64,000 nucleotides of DNA from Bosea sp. ANAM02 (lineage in GTDB: Bacteria > Pseudomonadota > Alphaproteobacteria > Rhizobiales > Beijerinckiaceae): positions 62,001 through 126,000 of the forward strand of contig NZ_AP022849.1 of assembly GCF_011764485.1 (NCBI RefSeq). Reading direction: 5' to 3'. The notes below the pieces were generated by a model. The model was given only the letters and a program-made list of their open reading frames with translations. It did not search any database and was not told the DNA's origin. Shown here one piece after another: positions 34,627-42,246 of the stretch. Position 1 is the stretch's first letter, and every line of letters starts with the position of its first letter. Position numbers and translations under genes: made by a program.

Positions 34627-34965
34627 CTACTGCTCCGCACGCGCGCCACGGGCCTTTGCAAGCGTCTCCTCCCAGACCTGGTCGAACGAGACATTGTTGT
34701 CGTAGCCTGCATCTTCCTTGGCTTGCATGAGCCAGCTGTTCGCTCGCCGCTCGCCTTCCTCCAGATGGGCCTTCTGGCGCTCACTGGCGCCGGCGCGGCG
34801 GTCCGCTTCATCTCGCTCGGCCGCCAGCGCTCGAATGGTCTCGATGGCCCTGTTAGCAAGATCCTCGGGCATGCTTGCCGATGCGCCTTCGAGTTCGCGT
34901 AGCAGCGCGCTCAGCTCGCACTCTGCGGTTGGGGCCTTCGGTCTCGGTGCAGGGTCGATGGTCAC
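34627..34965 (-). CDS. Small coiled-coil protein
   Basis: 112 residues, GTG start overlapping the stop of the upstream gene (GTGA). Glu/Ala/Arg-rich helix through most of its length (ALAAERDEADRRAGASERQK), then WEETLAKARGARAEQ. No function assigned. Confidence 0.7.
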   Translation of the reverse strand: MTIDPAPRPKAPTAECELSALLRELEGASASMPEDLANRAIETIRALAAERDEADRRAGASERQKAHLEEGERRANSWLMQAKEDAGYDNNVSFDQVWEETLAKARGARAEQ

Positions 34966-35324
34966 GCCGTGGAGCTCGGTGAGCAATGGGTTAGGATATG
35001 CTCGGCCAGCAGGTTCTTCTGATCGCCGGAACCCCAGAGGGCGGCGAACTTCTTGCCGGTCGCGTCGATGAGATAGGCGTGGAACTGCCCATTAGAGTCT
35101 GAGGTATTGCTCTTCTCCAACGACCACGGGAACGGCGGGAGCTCCGCAGGCTTGGGCTCCTCGTAGACCTTCTCGGTCGTCTCGATCCAAACCCGCTTCC
35201 ACCGCGAGTAGTCGACTGGGTGCTTCTCAGCAGCCTCCTTAGAAGGGAAGCCTCCCCTCAATGTCCGGACGGCACCGGAGTGAAGCTCAGCTTTGACCGC
35301 ATGCTCGTAGACGACGTCGGGCAT
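34962..35324 (-). CDS. Unknown 120-residue protein
   Basis: MPDVVYEHAVKAELHSG start with GGAGGG 7 nt upstream, a strong site. Mixed alpha/beta; WSLEKSNTSDSNGQFHAYL mid-protein; no family recognised. Coupled to the coiled-coil gene downstream. Confidence 0.75.
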   Translation of the reverse strand: MPDVVYEHAVKAELHSGAVRTLRGGFPSKEAAEKHPVDYSRWKRVWIETTEKVYEEPKPAELPPFPWSLEKSNTSDSNGQFHAYLIDATGKKFAALWGSGDQKNLLAEHILTHCSPSSTA

Positions 35325-35403
35325 CGTTCTGTCCCTCCATGGGCAAGGAATCATCTGTCGGATCGCGAAGACCCGCAACACATATCCTTGGGCCGCGAGG
35401 CTT

Positions 35404-36135
35404 TCAGATCTCGACGACCAGGGCCGGGGCGAAATCCGGCACGATCGAGATGCCGCCTCGCGCGTTGCCGACGATCCGGGTGTCGCCATGACGGCTCTCG
35501 ATACGCCTATGGATGTGTCCGTGGACCCAGAGCCTGGCATTTGGGAGCGCAGATAGAGCTGCCATCGTGGGCGGGTAGTGCGTGAGCACGACATCCGCGT
35601 GTTGACACCGAAGCGCAGCGATCGATGCTTCGTGACGCTGCTGGATCGTCCGGTTCTTCGCGCGGCGATCCATAACGCCGGGCCCGTCGACGAAGATGGG
35701 TTCTTCGTAGGGCAGAGAGGGATGCCTCCCGCCGAACCAGGCCGGCTGCTCGCCGGTCATGATCTTGGTCAGATCTGGTGCCGCATCGATCTCCTGGGCG
35801 CAGACCGGATGCCAGAAGGTGCCGCCACCGATCACGATCCCGGCGAGCTCGACGAAGCTGTCATCGAGGAAGTGGACGCCATGGCGTTGTCCGGCCTCCC
35901 GCCCGGCCTCAGAGACGGCCTGGAGCGACGTTCCCCAGCACTCGTGGTTTCCTGCCACGAAGACGGCCTCCATGCCGTGCCTGATGCTGTCGACGAAGGC
36001 GATCGCGTCGGACACGTTTTCCTCCTGCACATCGCCGGCGACGAGCAGGATGTCGGCATCAGGCCGGGTCGGGAGAAACCCGCGGTTCTCCGCAACTTCA
36101 CGATGCAGATCAGAGAGAATCCAAAGGCGAGGCAT
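35404..36135 (-). CDS. Calcineurin-type metallophosphoesterase
   Basis: 243 residues; ILSDLHREVAE, VAGDVQEEN, VAGNHECWG, VLTHYPPTM and WVHGHIHRRIE give the complete metal site. Similar in length and motif order to the 31984 and 62658 products but with a different C-terminal end (DFAPALVVEI). Lies 75 bp downstream of the MucR terminator. Confidence 0.88.
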   Translation of the reverse strand: MPRLWILSDLHREVAENRGFLPTRPDADILLVAGDVQEENVSDAIAFVDSIRHGMEAVFVAGNHECWGTSLQAVSEAGREAGQRHGVHFLDDSFVELAGIVIGGGTFWHPVCAQEIDAAPDLTKIMTGEQPAWFGGRHPSLPYEEPIFVDGPGVMDRRAKNRTIQQRHEASIAALRCQHADVVLTHYPPTMAALSALPNARLWVHGHIHRRIESRHGDTRIVGNARGGISIVPDFAPALVVEI

Positions 36136-36155
36136 CGGAGGTCCATCGATAAACA

Positions 36156-36186
36156 GAAAAGCCGCGGATGGCGATCACCCGCGGCT
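36156..36186 (-). terminator. Rho-independent terminator after the MucR gene
   Basis: 8-bp stem agccgcgg/ccgcggct followed on the minus strand by TTTTCTG, 25 bp beyond the stop of the MucR homologue. Confidence 0.8.
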
Positions 36187-36210
36187 CGATCTCAGACGGG
36201 AAGAAGAGGA

Positions 36211-36624
36211 TCAGGCTGCCCGGCGGCCGATCGCAGCCTTGCGGCCGAGGCCCATCTTCTTGGCGAGGTTCGAGCGCGCCTCGGCATAGTTCGGCGCGAC
36301 CATCGGATAGTCAGCCGGGAGGTTCCATTTGGTGCGGTATTCCTCGGGCGACATGTTGTAGGCCGAGCGGAGGTGGCGCTTCAGCGACTTGAACTTCTTG
36401 CCGTCCTCCAGGCAGACGATGAAGTCGGGGGACACCGACTTCTTGACCGGGACGGCCGGCTGCGGGGCGGTGACTTCCGCCACGACCTCGCCGGCGCCGA
36501 CCTTGCTGAGCGCGCCATAGGTGTCGGTGATCAGCTGACCGATCTCGGCGCGCGGCAGGCTGTTGTGAGAAACGTAAGCGGCAACGATCGTGGCGGTCAG
36601 GTCGACCAAGTCATTCTTGTCCAT
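36211..36624 (-). CDS. mucR: Ros/MucR family transcriptional regulator
   Basis: 137 residues, typical family length. FIVCLEDGKKFKSLKRHL, NMSPEEYRTKWNLP and YPMVAPNYAEARS are the MucR DNA-binding core. In zinc-binding members a second histidine follows RHL by five residues (THY); here that spot reads SAYNM, so one zinc ligand is missing, as in the zinc-independent homologues known from Mesorhizobium. MucR proteins are H-NS-like repressors of AT-rich promoters and horizontally acquired genes. AAGGA lies 8 nt before ATG 36624. The 330-bp upstream region carries a CAATCCTTGATTAA site. It may regulate this replicon or its host. Confidence 0.93.
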   Translation of the reverse strand: MDKNDLVDLTATIVAAYVSHNSLPRAEIGQLITDTYGALSKVGAGEVVAEVTAPQPAVPVKKSVSPDFIVCLEDGKKFKSLKRHLRSAYNMSPEEYRTKWNLPADYPMVAPNYAEARSNLAKKMGLGRKAAIGRRAA

Positions 36625-36917
36625 ATCAGCAGTCCTTTTGTCAGTGAACTCTGCATCCATGGATAACGACGTCAAATTGGGATGAGAAGATGACGAAACT
36701 GCATTTCGGTGGATGGCGGTCAGAGAAATCGTTTCGCAATCCTTGATTAACTCTGTTACCCGCTCGCAGGAGCCACAGCGAATGAGGAAGCGGAAAACTG
36801 GAAGGCATTAGGGGCAACCGGCTGATCCGGAGCATGGCGACTTGATACGCAGCGCATGCCTATTAGGGCGTCGGAGGCGATTTCTGCATTGGTCTCGGCA
36901 TTGTTTTGCTGCGATTA
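36625..36917. other. Upstream region of mucR, no gene seen
   Basis: About 290 bp between the MucR gene and the second tRNA operon. AT-richer than its surroundings near 36670-36760, holding CAATCCTTGATTAA at 36737-36750 and TTGACG at about 36672 on the minus strand, both plausible parts of the mucR promoter or autoregulatory site. Confidence 0.45.
36736..36750. promoter_or_regulatory. GCAATCCTTGATTAA site upstream of mucR
   Basis: Single half-site of the window-wide motif, about 115 bp upstream of the mucR start, inside an AT-rich patch. Suggests that the regulator gene belongs to the same regulon as the other marked genes. Confidence 0.45.
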
Positions 36918-36948
36918 CCGGGTCGGGAGCTGAGCTCGACCGACCCGG
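36918..36948 (-). terminator. Stem-loop after the second tRNA operon
   Basis: 9-bp GC stem ccgggtcgg/ccgacccgg starting 10 bp beyond the CCA end of tRNA-Met on the minus strand. No U-run follows, so this may be a weak terminator or an RNA-processing hairpin. Confidence 0.5.
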
Positions 36949-36957
36949 CGGGGACGT

Positions 36958-37034
36958 TGGTTGCGGAAGAGGGATTCGAACCCTCGACCTCCAGGTTATG
37001 AGCCTGGCGCGCTACCGGACTGCGCCATTCCGCG
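36958..37034 (-). tRNA. tRNA-Met(CAT), initiator-like
   Basis: C1 opposite A72 (CGCGGAA ... TTCCGCA), the unpaired end that marks initiator tRNA, plus anticodon loop CTCATAA and encoded ACCA. The stem next to the loop (CCAGG/CCTGG) lacks the full GGG:CCC run of standard initiators, so its role in initiation is not certain. Confidence 0.9.
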
Positions 37035-37063
37035 TCAACGTTTCGGCCAATCGGCCGGTTATA

Positions 37064-37138
37064 TGGTGGTCCAGGCAAGGCTCGAACTTGCGACCTGACC
37101 CTTATCAAGGGCCTGCTCTACCACTGAGCTACTCGACC
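37064..37138 (-). tRNA. tRNA-Ile(GAT)
   Basis: Anticodon loop TTGATAA on a GC stem, T-arm GCAAG-TTCGAGC-CTTGC, encoded ACCA. Acceptor GGTCGAG/CTGGACC has one G-G mismatch. Confidence 0.93.
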
Positions 37139-37149
37139 GCATGTTCCGA

Positions 37150-37225
37150 TGGCTCCGGCTCCAGGGCTCGAACCTGGGACAACCCGATTAACAGTCGGGT
37201 GCTCTACCAGCTGAGCTAAGCCGAA
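37150..37225 (-). tRNA. tRNA-Asn(GTT)
   Basis: Acceptor TTCGGCT/AGCCGGA, G73 and encoded CCA; anticodon arm CCCGA-CTGTTAA-TCGGG; T-arm CCAGG-TTCGAGC-CCTGG. Confidence 0.95.
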
Positions 37226-37254
37226 CCGTCGAACATGACCAACAACGGGGCACC

Positions 37255-37330
37255 TGGTGGAGCCAGACGGGATCGAACCGACGACCTGAAGCTTGCAAAG
37301 CTACCGCTCTCCCAACTGAGCTATAGCCCC
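37255..37330 (-). tRNA. tRNA-Ala(TGC)
   Basis: Acceptor GGGGCTA/TGGCTCC, A73 and encoded CCA; anticodon loop TTTGCAA; first tRNA after the promoter. Confidence 0.95.
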
Positions 37331-37357
37331 ATCGGCTGCCCCGCTGTTGATGATTGA

Positions 37358-37386
37358 TAGATAGGACGATCCGTCCTCGGCGTCAA
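37358..37386 (-). promoter_or_regulatory. Promoter of the Ala-Asn-Ile-Met tRNA operon
   Basis: TTGACG (37386-37381) and TATCTA (37363-37358) on the minus strand with 17 bp between them, 28 bp upstream of tRNA-Ala. A textbook sigma-70-type arrangement, the clearest promoter in the window. Confidence 0.8.
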
Positions 37387-37581
37387 CGCCTTTTTTCATT
37401 TATTTTCAATGCCTTAACTCGATAGCAAAGCTTCGCCATTCACGCTTACTGGCAGCGCGTCGGAAGGCCCAGATCTGAAGTCTCGCGCCCGAGGCGCCAT
37501 TTCGTTTTCCATGCCGTTTCCGGCGATGCCGTCGTCTCCCATCGTCCTTCTCCGAGCGCCGGGCGGCGTTGCTCCAACGCC
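37387..37581. other. Intergenic stretch between tRNA promoter and terminator
   Basis: No gene seen. Starts with an AT-rich segment (ttttttcatttattttcaatg) that may serve as an UP-like element for the tRNA promoter. Confidence 0.4.
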
Positions 37582-37625
37582 AAAAAGCCAGGGGCCCCGT
37601 CCGTTTCCGGAGGGGCCCCTGGCTT
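37582..37625 (-). terminator. Rho-independent terminator ending the paralogue operon
   Basis: 14-bp stem aagccaggggcccc/ggggcccctggctt, loop 13, followed on the minus strand by TTTTTGG. Ends leftward transcription from the 37656/37817 genes. Confidence 0.9.
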
Positions 37626-37629
37626 GGCG

Positions 37630-37647
37630 CAATCCTTGTGAGGAATG
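37630..37647. promoter_or_regulatory. CAATCCTTG ... AGGAATG site
   Basis: Copy of the window-wide motif with a partial inverted half-site, immediately upstream of the stem of the terminator. Its location downstream of genes is unlike the other copies. Confidence 0.3.
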
Positions 37648-37655
37648 ATCGCTCT

Positions 37656-37844
37656 CTAGCCGCCTCCAGACACGACAAAGCGCGCCGCGTTAATCGCGAC
37701 GGCTGCGGTCATGTTCACGGCGGCGTTTGCGCGCATGATGCGGGCGGCACTCCCAGAGAGGATCAGCGACAGGAATATGCCGACGATCACTGAATGGATC
37801 AAGCAGTGAACGCTTTTTAGAAAGCCGGCGCGGGCGTATCCCAC
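37656..37844 (-). CDS. Possible small membrane protein
   Basis: 62 residues starting inside the end of the 37817 gene in another frame. One hydrophobic helix (HCLIHSVIVGIFLSLILSG) followed by an Ala-rich basic segment. Position between a stop and a terminator supports translation, but the start site is not distinctive. Confidence 0.5.
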   Translation of the reverse strand: MGYARAGFLKSVHCLIHSVIVGIFLSLILSGSAARIMRANAAVNMTAAVAINAARFVVSGGG

Positions 37845-38875
37845 TCCATAGAGGAGGTCTCTATGGGTCGGGCCGGAATATCATTGCCGCAAGCGAGCGC
37901 AAACCGGGGAATCGACAGCAGAACCTTGAGCGATGCCTTGGCCTCCTCGTAGGCACCGATCAGTCGCTGATATTCGGGCTCCGCCGTCTCAGCGTCCCAG
38001 AGCGGCTTGATGAAGGAGGTTCCAATCGTCAGGATTTGCACGGCCTGGTCGGCGGCATGCTTGAAGCGGTTTCGGATCTCGCTGAAGCGGGCAACGTATT
38101 CTTCCTGGGTCGGGCGCATCTCGTTGGGCCCGATGAAGGTCTGCGCGGTCCAGGTCGGCATGAGCTCGGGGTATCCACCCTTCCGGAAGATGTAGCGACT
38201 GGGGACGTCGAAATCCTGCGTGCCGATCCGGGTGAACTGCCAGCGGAAGGATCCGCTTTCGTACGGATCGATCGAGTCCACGTTTCCCAGCAGGAGGCCT
38301 TCCCGGCACGGAATGGCCAACCGCGGCGGCAGCCCCAGCTCTGCGATGGCGTCGGTTGCGGCCGAGACCATGAAATGCTCCAACATCACTGCCTGGGCCA
38401 CTTCCCGTTCAGCGTCGAGGTCGGCTTCCACCCGCTCGTGCATTCGCGCAGAGGCATGGGCCTTCCAGGTGCTCGGAAAGCGCCGGAAGTCGACCATGGC
38501 GTATTTGCGCGTGGCATAGAGATGCAGCGTCCAGATCGACGCCTTGCGCTGATCATCCTTGGTCCCGGGGCCAACAAACATGCGGACGTGCTCGATCGCG
38601 TCCCCCTTGGGTCGCACGCGGGTCGCCTCGCGCTTGTGATCGAAGGAGACGATCGAATTCACCGTCGTGTCGAACTCGGTCATCAGGAGATCGGAGATGC
38701 CCTGCAGGTCCCCGGTGACCAGCTTTTTGCGTCCACCGAAGCGACGATTGCACGCACCAGCAATCGCTTGGAGTACCGGCTCGGTCGAACGATAGATGCC
38801 TTCGCGTGCTTTCTCCCGCTGGCGCTGGACCCTGAGGTTCAGAACGGTGGGCTCTTTGCTGACATCGATCAGCAT
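37817..38875 (-). CDS. Unknown protein, paralogue 1 of 3
   Basis: 352 residues. Shares with the next two genes the pattern of a TRKYAMVDFRRFPSTWKAHA-like segment (SxxAxAR), a following Glu-rich helix with LEHFMVSAATDAIAE, PRLAIPCRE, and TAQTFIGPNEMRPTQEEYV. More diverged than the other two are from each other. No catalytic motif recognised. Ends MEWDTPAPAF. Transcribed leftward behind the other two. Confidence 0.85.
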   Translation of the reverse strand: MLIDVSKEPTVLNLRVQRQREKAREGIYRSTEPVLQAIAGACNRRFGGRKKLVTGDLQGISDLLMTEFDTTVNSIVSFDHKREATRVRPKGDAIEHVRMFVGPGTKDDQRKASIWTLHLYATRKYAMVDFRRFPSTWKAHASARMHERVEADLDAEREVAQAVMLEHFMVSAATDAIAELGLPPRLAIPCREGLLLGNVDSIDPYESGSFRWQFTRIGTQDFDVPSRYIFRKGGYPELMPTWTAQTFIGPNEMRPTQEEYVARFSEIRNRFKHAADQAVQILTIGTSFIKPLWDAETAEPEYQRLIGAYEEAKASLKVLLSIPRFALACGNDIPARPIETSSMEWDTPAPAF

Positions 38876-38957
38876 GGGGATGCTCCGAACTCGTTAGAGG
38901 GTGGTGGTTCGTTCGCGCCGAGGCACAAGGGAAACCCTGCCCCGCCACGAACCGGTG

Positions 38958-40028
38958 TCAGAATGCGAGAGCCAGTTCGGCCTCGTGCTCCAGCTCCTCG
39001 CGGCTTATGGCCTCCGGCCAAGAGCTCCGGCGCGGGGCCCGCTTGTCTCTTCCGCAAAATCGCGTGCGCCGATGCTCTCTGAAGATTTCGCGCATGTCGT
39101 TGCTCGCAGCCCGGAATGCGTCGAGCAGGTCGTCGGACATGCCGCGCAGCGCCTCCTCCGGCGGCTGCATGATCGAGCCCCCGGTGATCAGCAGCTTCGC
39201 CACCTGGCGGGAGACAATCTGGTACTTCTTCTGGAAGCGCTGCAGATCCGTGAGGTAGCGACGATAGGCGGGGCTGATCGTCTCCTCGTCGATGTAGGTT
39301 CGCCCAATCCAGCCCGTCGTCGCCTCGCTGAACTGTCCGTTCCGCTTCAGCGCCTTGGGCATAATGGGCGTCGCTTCACAGAAATCCCGACTGATCATCG
39401 TCCGGCACGCCGTGACGCCGAGGTCGCCAATCTCTCCAACGACACCGCCGATCATCCCGTCCCCGCAAGGCACGGTAAATCGGGGAAGCCGGTTTTCCGA
39501 CGCTATGAGATCGGAGGCGACGGCGATCATGAAGCTGTGTTCGAGGAGGCTCTTCGCGATTTCACTGCGAACATCGATTAGCTTCCCGCCGCGTTCGACG
39601 AGCCTTGCCATCGCGTGCGATGCCCAGCTGAAGGGCAACGGCGCGTTCTCGATGACGACCAGTTCGCGGCTAGCGAAGAAAGTCTGCGTCCAAAGCCACG
39701 ACAGCTGCGAGCCGTGCCCCGGCGACGCGTGGGCCCGGATGCGCTCGAACGACTCCGCCCGCGGACGGAAGCTTGTCGGAGAGCGATCGATATCGCGCTC
39801 GAACAAGGAGGGGACCGCAATGCCAGGAATGTCACGATAGGCTTGATCCAGGAGATCGAGCTCTGCCGTGACGAGATGGCCTGTTTTCAGGAAAGGGCGA
39901 TCACAGATTCCCTGGACACGCTCCACCAAGGCCGCGAGCGAGGCATTCGAGGAGGCGAGCAGGTTGTAATGCTCGTCCGAAAAATGCTGCTCGGCAGCCT
40001 CTGATAATGGATCGCGCTTCCTTTTCAT
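38958..40028 (-). CDS. Unknown protein, paralogue 2 of 3
   Basis: 356 residues from MKRKRDPLSEAAEQHFSDE. Strong similarity to paralogue 3: HASPGHGSQLSWLWT, PFSWASHAMARLVERG, AKSLLEHSFMIAVASDLI, PRFTVPCGDG and TTGWIGRTYIDEETISPA. Mostly soluble; ends AELALAF. An in-frame TTG/GTG region upstream of ATG 40028 is judged non-coding. Confidence 0.85.
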   Translation of the reverse strand: MKRKRDPLSEAAEQHFSDEHYNLLASSNASLAALVERVQGICDRPFLKTGHLVTAELDLLDQAYRDIPGIAVPSLFERDIDRSPTSFRPRAESFERIRAHASPGHGSQLSWLWTQTFFASRELVVIENAPLPFSWASHAMARLVERGGKLIDVRSEIAKSLLEHSFMIAVASDLIASENRLPRFTVPCGDGMIGGVVGEIGDLGVTACRTMISRDFCEATPIMPKALKRNGQFSEATTGWIGRTYIDEETISPAYRRYLTDLQRFQKKYQIVSRQVAKLLITGGSIMQPPEEALRGMSDDLLDAFRAASNDMREIFREHRRTRFCGRDKRAPRRSSWPEAISREELEHEAELALAF

Positions 40029-40134
40029 GGATCCGGCCTCGTTGTTTCCGACCAAACAATTGTTCAGTCCGCTCAAGAAACAAACAACCGATCCTTGCCC
40101 GTCCACCGAAAGTCATCGACTACGGGCCTTTCCG

Positions 40135-41199
40135 TCACATTCCGAATGACAGCGCTTCCTCCCTCTGGAGATCCTCCCGCTGCTCGATCCAGGAGCGTCG
40201 GCGCTTGTTGCCGCGTTCGGCTCCGCAGATGTTCGTCCGCTGGAACTTGGTGAGGAACTCGCGCATCTCGGCAGTCGCCTCCTCGTACGCCTCTCTGAGG
40301 CTTTCCGAGACGCCCTGCGAAAGCTCCTCCGGAGGCTTCATCACCGAGGTCATGGTGATCAGCAGATGGGCAGCCTCCTTCGCTGCCAGCCGGTACCGGC
40401 GCTGCATGCGGCTAAAATCGTAGATGTACTGCCGCTCGGCTGAGCCAAGGGTGTCCGACCCGATGAAGGTTCGACCGATCCAACCCGTGGTGGATGGACC
40501 CTGCTGGCCGCGCCAGTAGAGAGCAGCCGGACCGATATAGTCGATCCCAGCAATGTCCCTGCTGCGTATTAGGCGAAACGAACCGCGGTCGGCCTCGGGA
40601 ATGGGACAGACGAAGCCGGCCAGGATACCGTCCGCGACCGGCACGGAAAAGCGCGGAGCCAGGCCTTCAGCCTCGATCAGGTCGGCGGCAACCGAGATCA
40701 GGAAGCTGCTTTCCAGCACCTGCTTGGCGATCGCGCTGCGTGGATCACGGTGGGCGATGCCCCGCTGCATCATCCTGGCCATGGCATGCGTGCTCCACGC
40801 GAAGGGGAGTCGCGAATTCTCCAGGATCACGATCTTGCTCTTGGCGTAGAAGTTGGTCGTCCATAGCCACGACAACTCGGCGGAGTCGCCCGGCGAGGCA
40901 TGCAGCCGAAGGCGCTCGAACGCGTATTCGTTGCGGAAGGCCGTCTTCTTCGCGCGCTCCATGTCCCTGGAATAGAGCGAGGTTACGCCACCGAGGCTTT
41001 CCTCGAAGGCCACTTCGAGTTCCTCCACGTCGGCCACTTCCAGTTGCCCCGCGGCAGCAAATCTTGGATCGCAGACGCTTTTCACGGCCGAGATGAGCGT
41101 GTCCGTCGCTTCGCTGATTTCCCGGAACAGCTCGTGATGCTCGCTCTTCATCTGGCGTTCGAGCATCTCGCCGAAGGGGTCGTCCTGTCTCGTTCGCAT
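40135..41199 (-). CDS. Unknown protein, paralogue 3 of 3
   Basis: 354 residues (MRTRQDDPFGEMLERQ...). HASPGDSAELSWLWT, PFAWSTHAMARMMQRG, AKQVLESSFLISVAADLI, PRFSVPVADG and TTGWIGRTFIGSDTLGSA align with paralogue 2 position by position. Function unknown. First gene of the set; a CGGTCCTTGTCCG element lies about 60 bp upstream, matched by CGATCCTTGCCCG before paralogue 2. Confidence 0.85.
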   Translation of the reverse strand: MRTRQDDPFGEMLERQMKSEHHELFREISEATDTLISAVKSVCDPRFAAAGQLEVADVEELEVAFEESLGGVTSLYSRDMERAKKTAFRNEYAFERLRLHASPGDSAELSWLWTTNFYAKSKIVILENSRLPFAWSTHAMARMMQRGIAHRDPRSAIAKQVLESSFLISVAADLIEAEGLAPRFSVPVADGILAGFVCPIPEADRGSFRLIRSRDIAGIDYIGPAALYWRGQQGPSTTGWIGRTFIGSDTLGSAERQYIYDFSRMQRRYRLAAKEAAHLLITMTSVMKPPEELSQGVSESLREAYEEATAEMREFLTKFQRTNICGAERGNKRRRSWIEQREDLQREEALSFGM

Positions 41200-41250
41200 T
41201 GCCGGATCTCGATGAGGTCACGACGAGTCTCCCGCGAGGGAATGAATGGA

Positions 41251-41276
41251 ACAAACGAGCGGTCCTTGTCCGCCCA
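41251..41276. promoter_or_regulatory. Shared upstream element of paralogues 2 and 3 (copy at 40082-40105 too)
   Basis: ACAAACGAGCGGTCCTTG then TCCGCCCAC here, and ACAACCGATCCTTG then CCCGTCCAC before paralogue 2. A longer variant of the window-wide half-site, conserved at both promoters. Confidence 0.45.
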
Positions 41277-41359
41277 CGGGTTTCTGCGGGCTCGCGCTCA
41301 ATTTTCTTGGACAACGCCGGTATCTTCCTGTCGTCTTGTGCATTCGATAGGAGGCGCCG

Positions 41360-42232
41360 ATGCAGCGCGCGATGAGCGTCGAAATCATCCAGGGCGAGAA
41401 TGATCAGGTCGCTGGGTTCATTCTGATGCCGTCCGGTTGGGCAGAGCATGAGAGCGGAATTGACCGGCTCCTGAGATGGGCAGGCATCCGGCTGGTCTCT
41501 GATCCCGAAGGCATCGGCTCGCGGTCGGCGGACGAAGTTCCGCTTTCGCTCGACTTCCATGTCACCTCCAAGGTTCGACTCGCAGGCTCGCGCAAGCACC
41601 ACAAGGTTGCTGTGCTGCAGATCGGTCCTTCGACGATCTCGCCTCGTGCTCACTTCCTCGAGGCCAAGAACCAGCTCTGCGGCTGGTGGGACCAGGCTGG
41701 GTTCGCGATCTCGGCCCATGGGGATGCGATCCCGCATCTCCAGGCTCTCGCCGAAGCCATTCGCGTGCCGGACCTCGCAATCTGGCTCGGCGGCGCCGGC
41801 GGAAATCCGTTTGCCCGGGATGGGCTTGTCATTGCCATGCCCAGCCGGGTCAGGGCCGAGGACAAGGCGCAGATGCTCGCATCCGATCGAGCGAGGAATG
41901 AGCTGAAGCGGGATGCTCTTGCTACCGGGATCGAGCAGAAGATCACCGAGCGGCACACCGCGATGAAGGGCAGCGGCTTTCGGTCATCCTATGGGTTCTT
42001 CGCCCTCGCACCGGGCCGGCCTCTGCGCGAGCGGGTTGGATTGCCCAATCCGATCGAGACCCAGCACAACGTGATGTTCTTCCTGAACCCGCACGATCAG
42101 AACGGCGTCAACTCCGGGTGGTTCACCGTCGAGGAGCTCGAAGCCTGGCTGAAAGGAAAAGGCCCGGCGCTGAAGTCGAATTGGCAGCGCCCTGAACGGC
42201 GTCCGACGACCGCCGCGGCGCCGGCGCCCTGA
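41360..42232 (+). CDS. Unknown 290-residue protein
   Basis: MQRAMSVEIIQGENDQ start, AGGAGGC 6 nt upstream. Mixed fold; NVMFFLNPHDQNGVNSGWFT near residue 250 precedes a helix ELEAWLKGKGP. No family recognised. Ends in TTAAAPAP. Confidence 0.8.
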   Translation: MQRAMSVEIIQGENDQVAGFILMPSGWAEHESGIDRLLRWAGIRLVSDPEGIGSRSADEVPLSLDFHVTSKVRLAGSRKHHKVAVLQIGPSTISPRAHFLEAKNQLCGWWDQAGFAISAHGDAIPHLQALAEAIRVPDLAIWLGGAGGNPFARDGLVIAMPSRVRAEDKAQMLASDRARNELKRDALATGIEQKITERHTAMKGSGFRSSYGFFALAPGRPLRERVGLPNPIETQHNVMFFLNPHDQNGVNSGWFTVEELEAWLKGKGPALKSNWQRPERRPTTAAAPAP

Positions 42233-42246
42233 ACTGAGGATCAACC

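Noticed and set aside
36842..37219. 125-codon rightward frame
   Set aside because: Runs antisense through four tRNA genes; the conserved tRNA arms explain the sequence.
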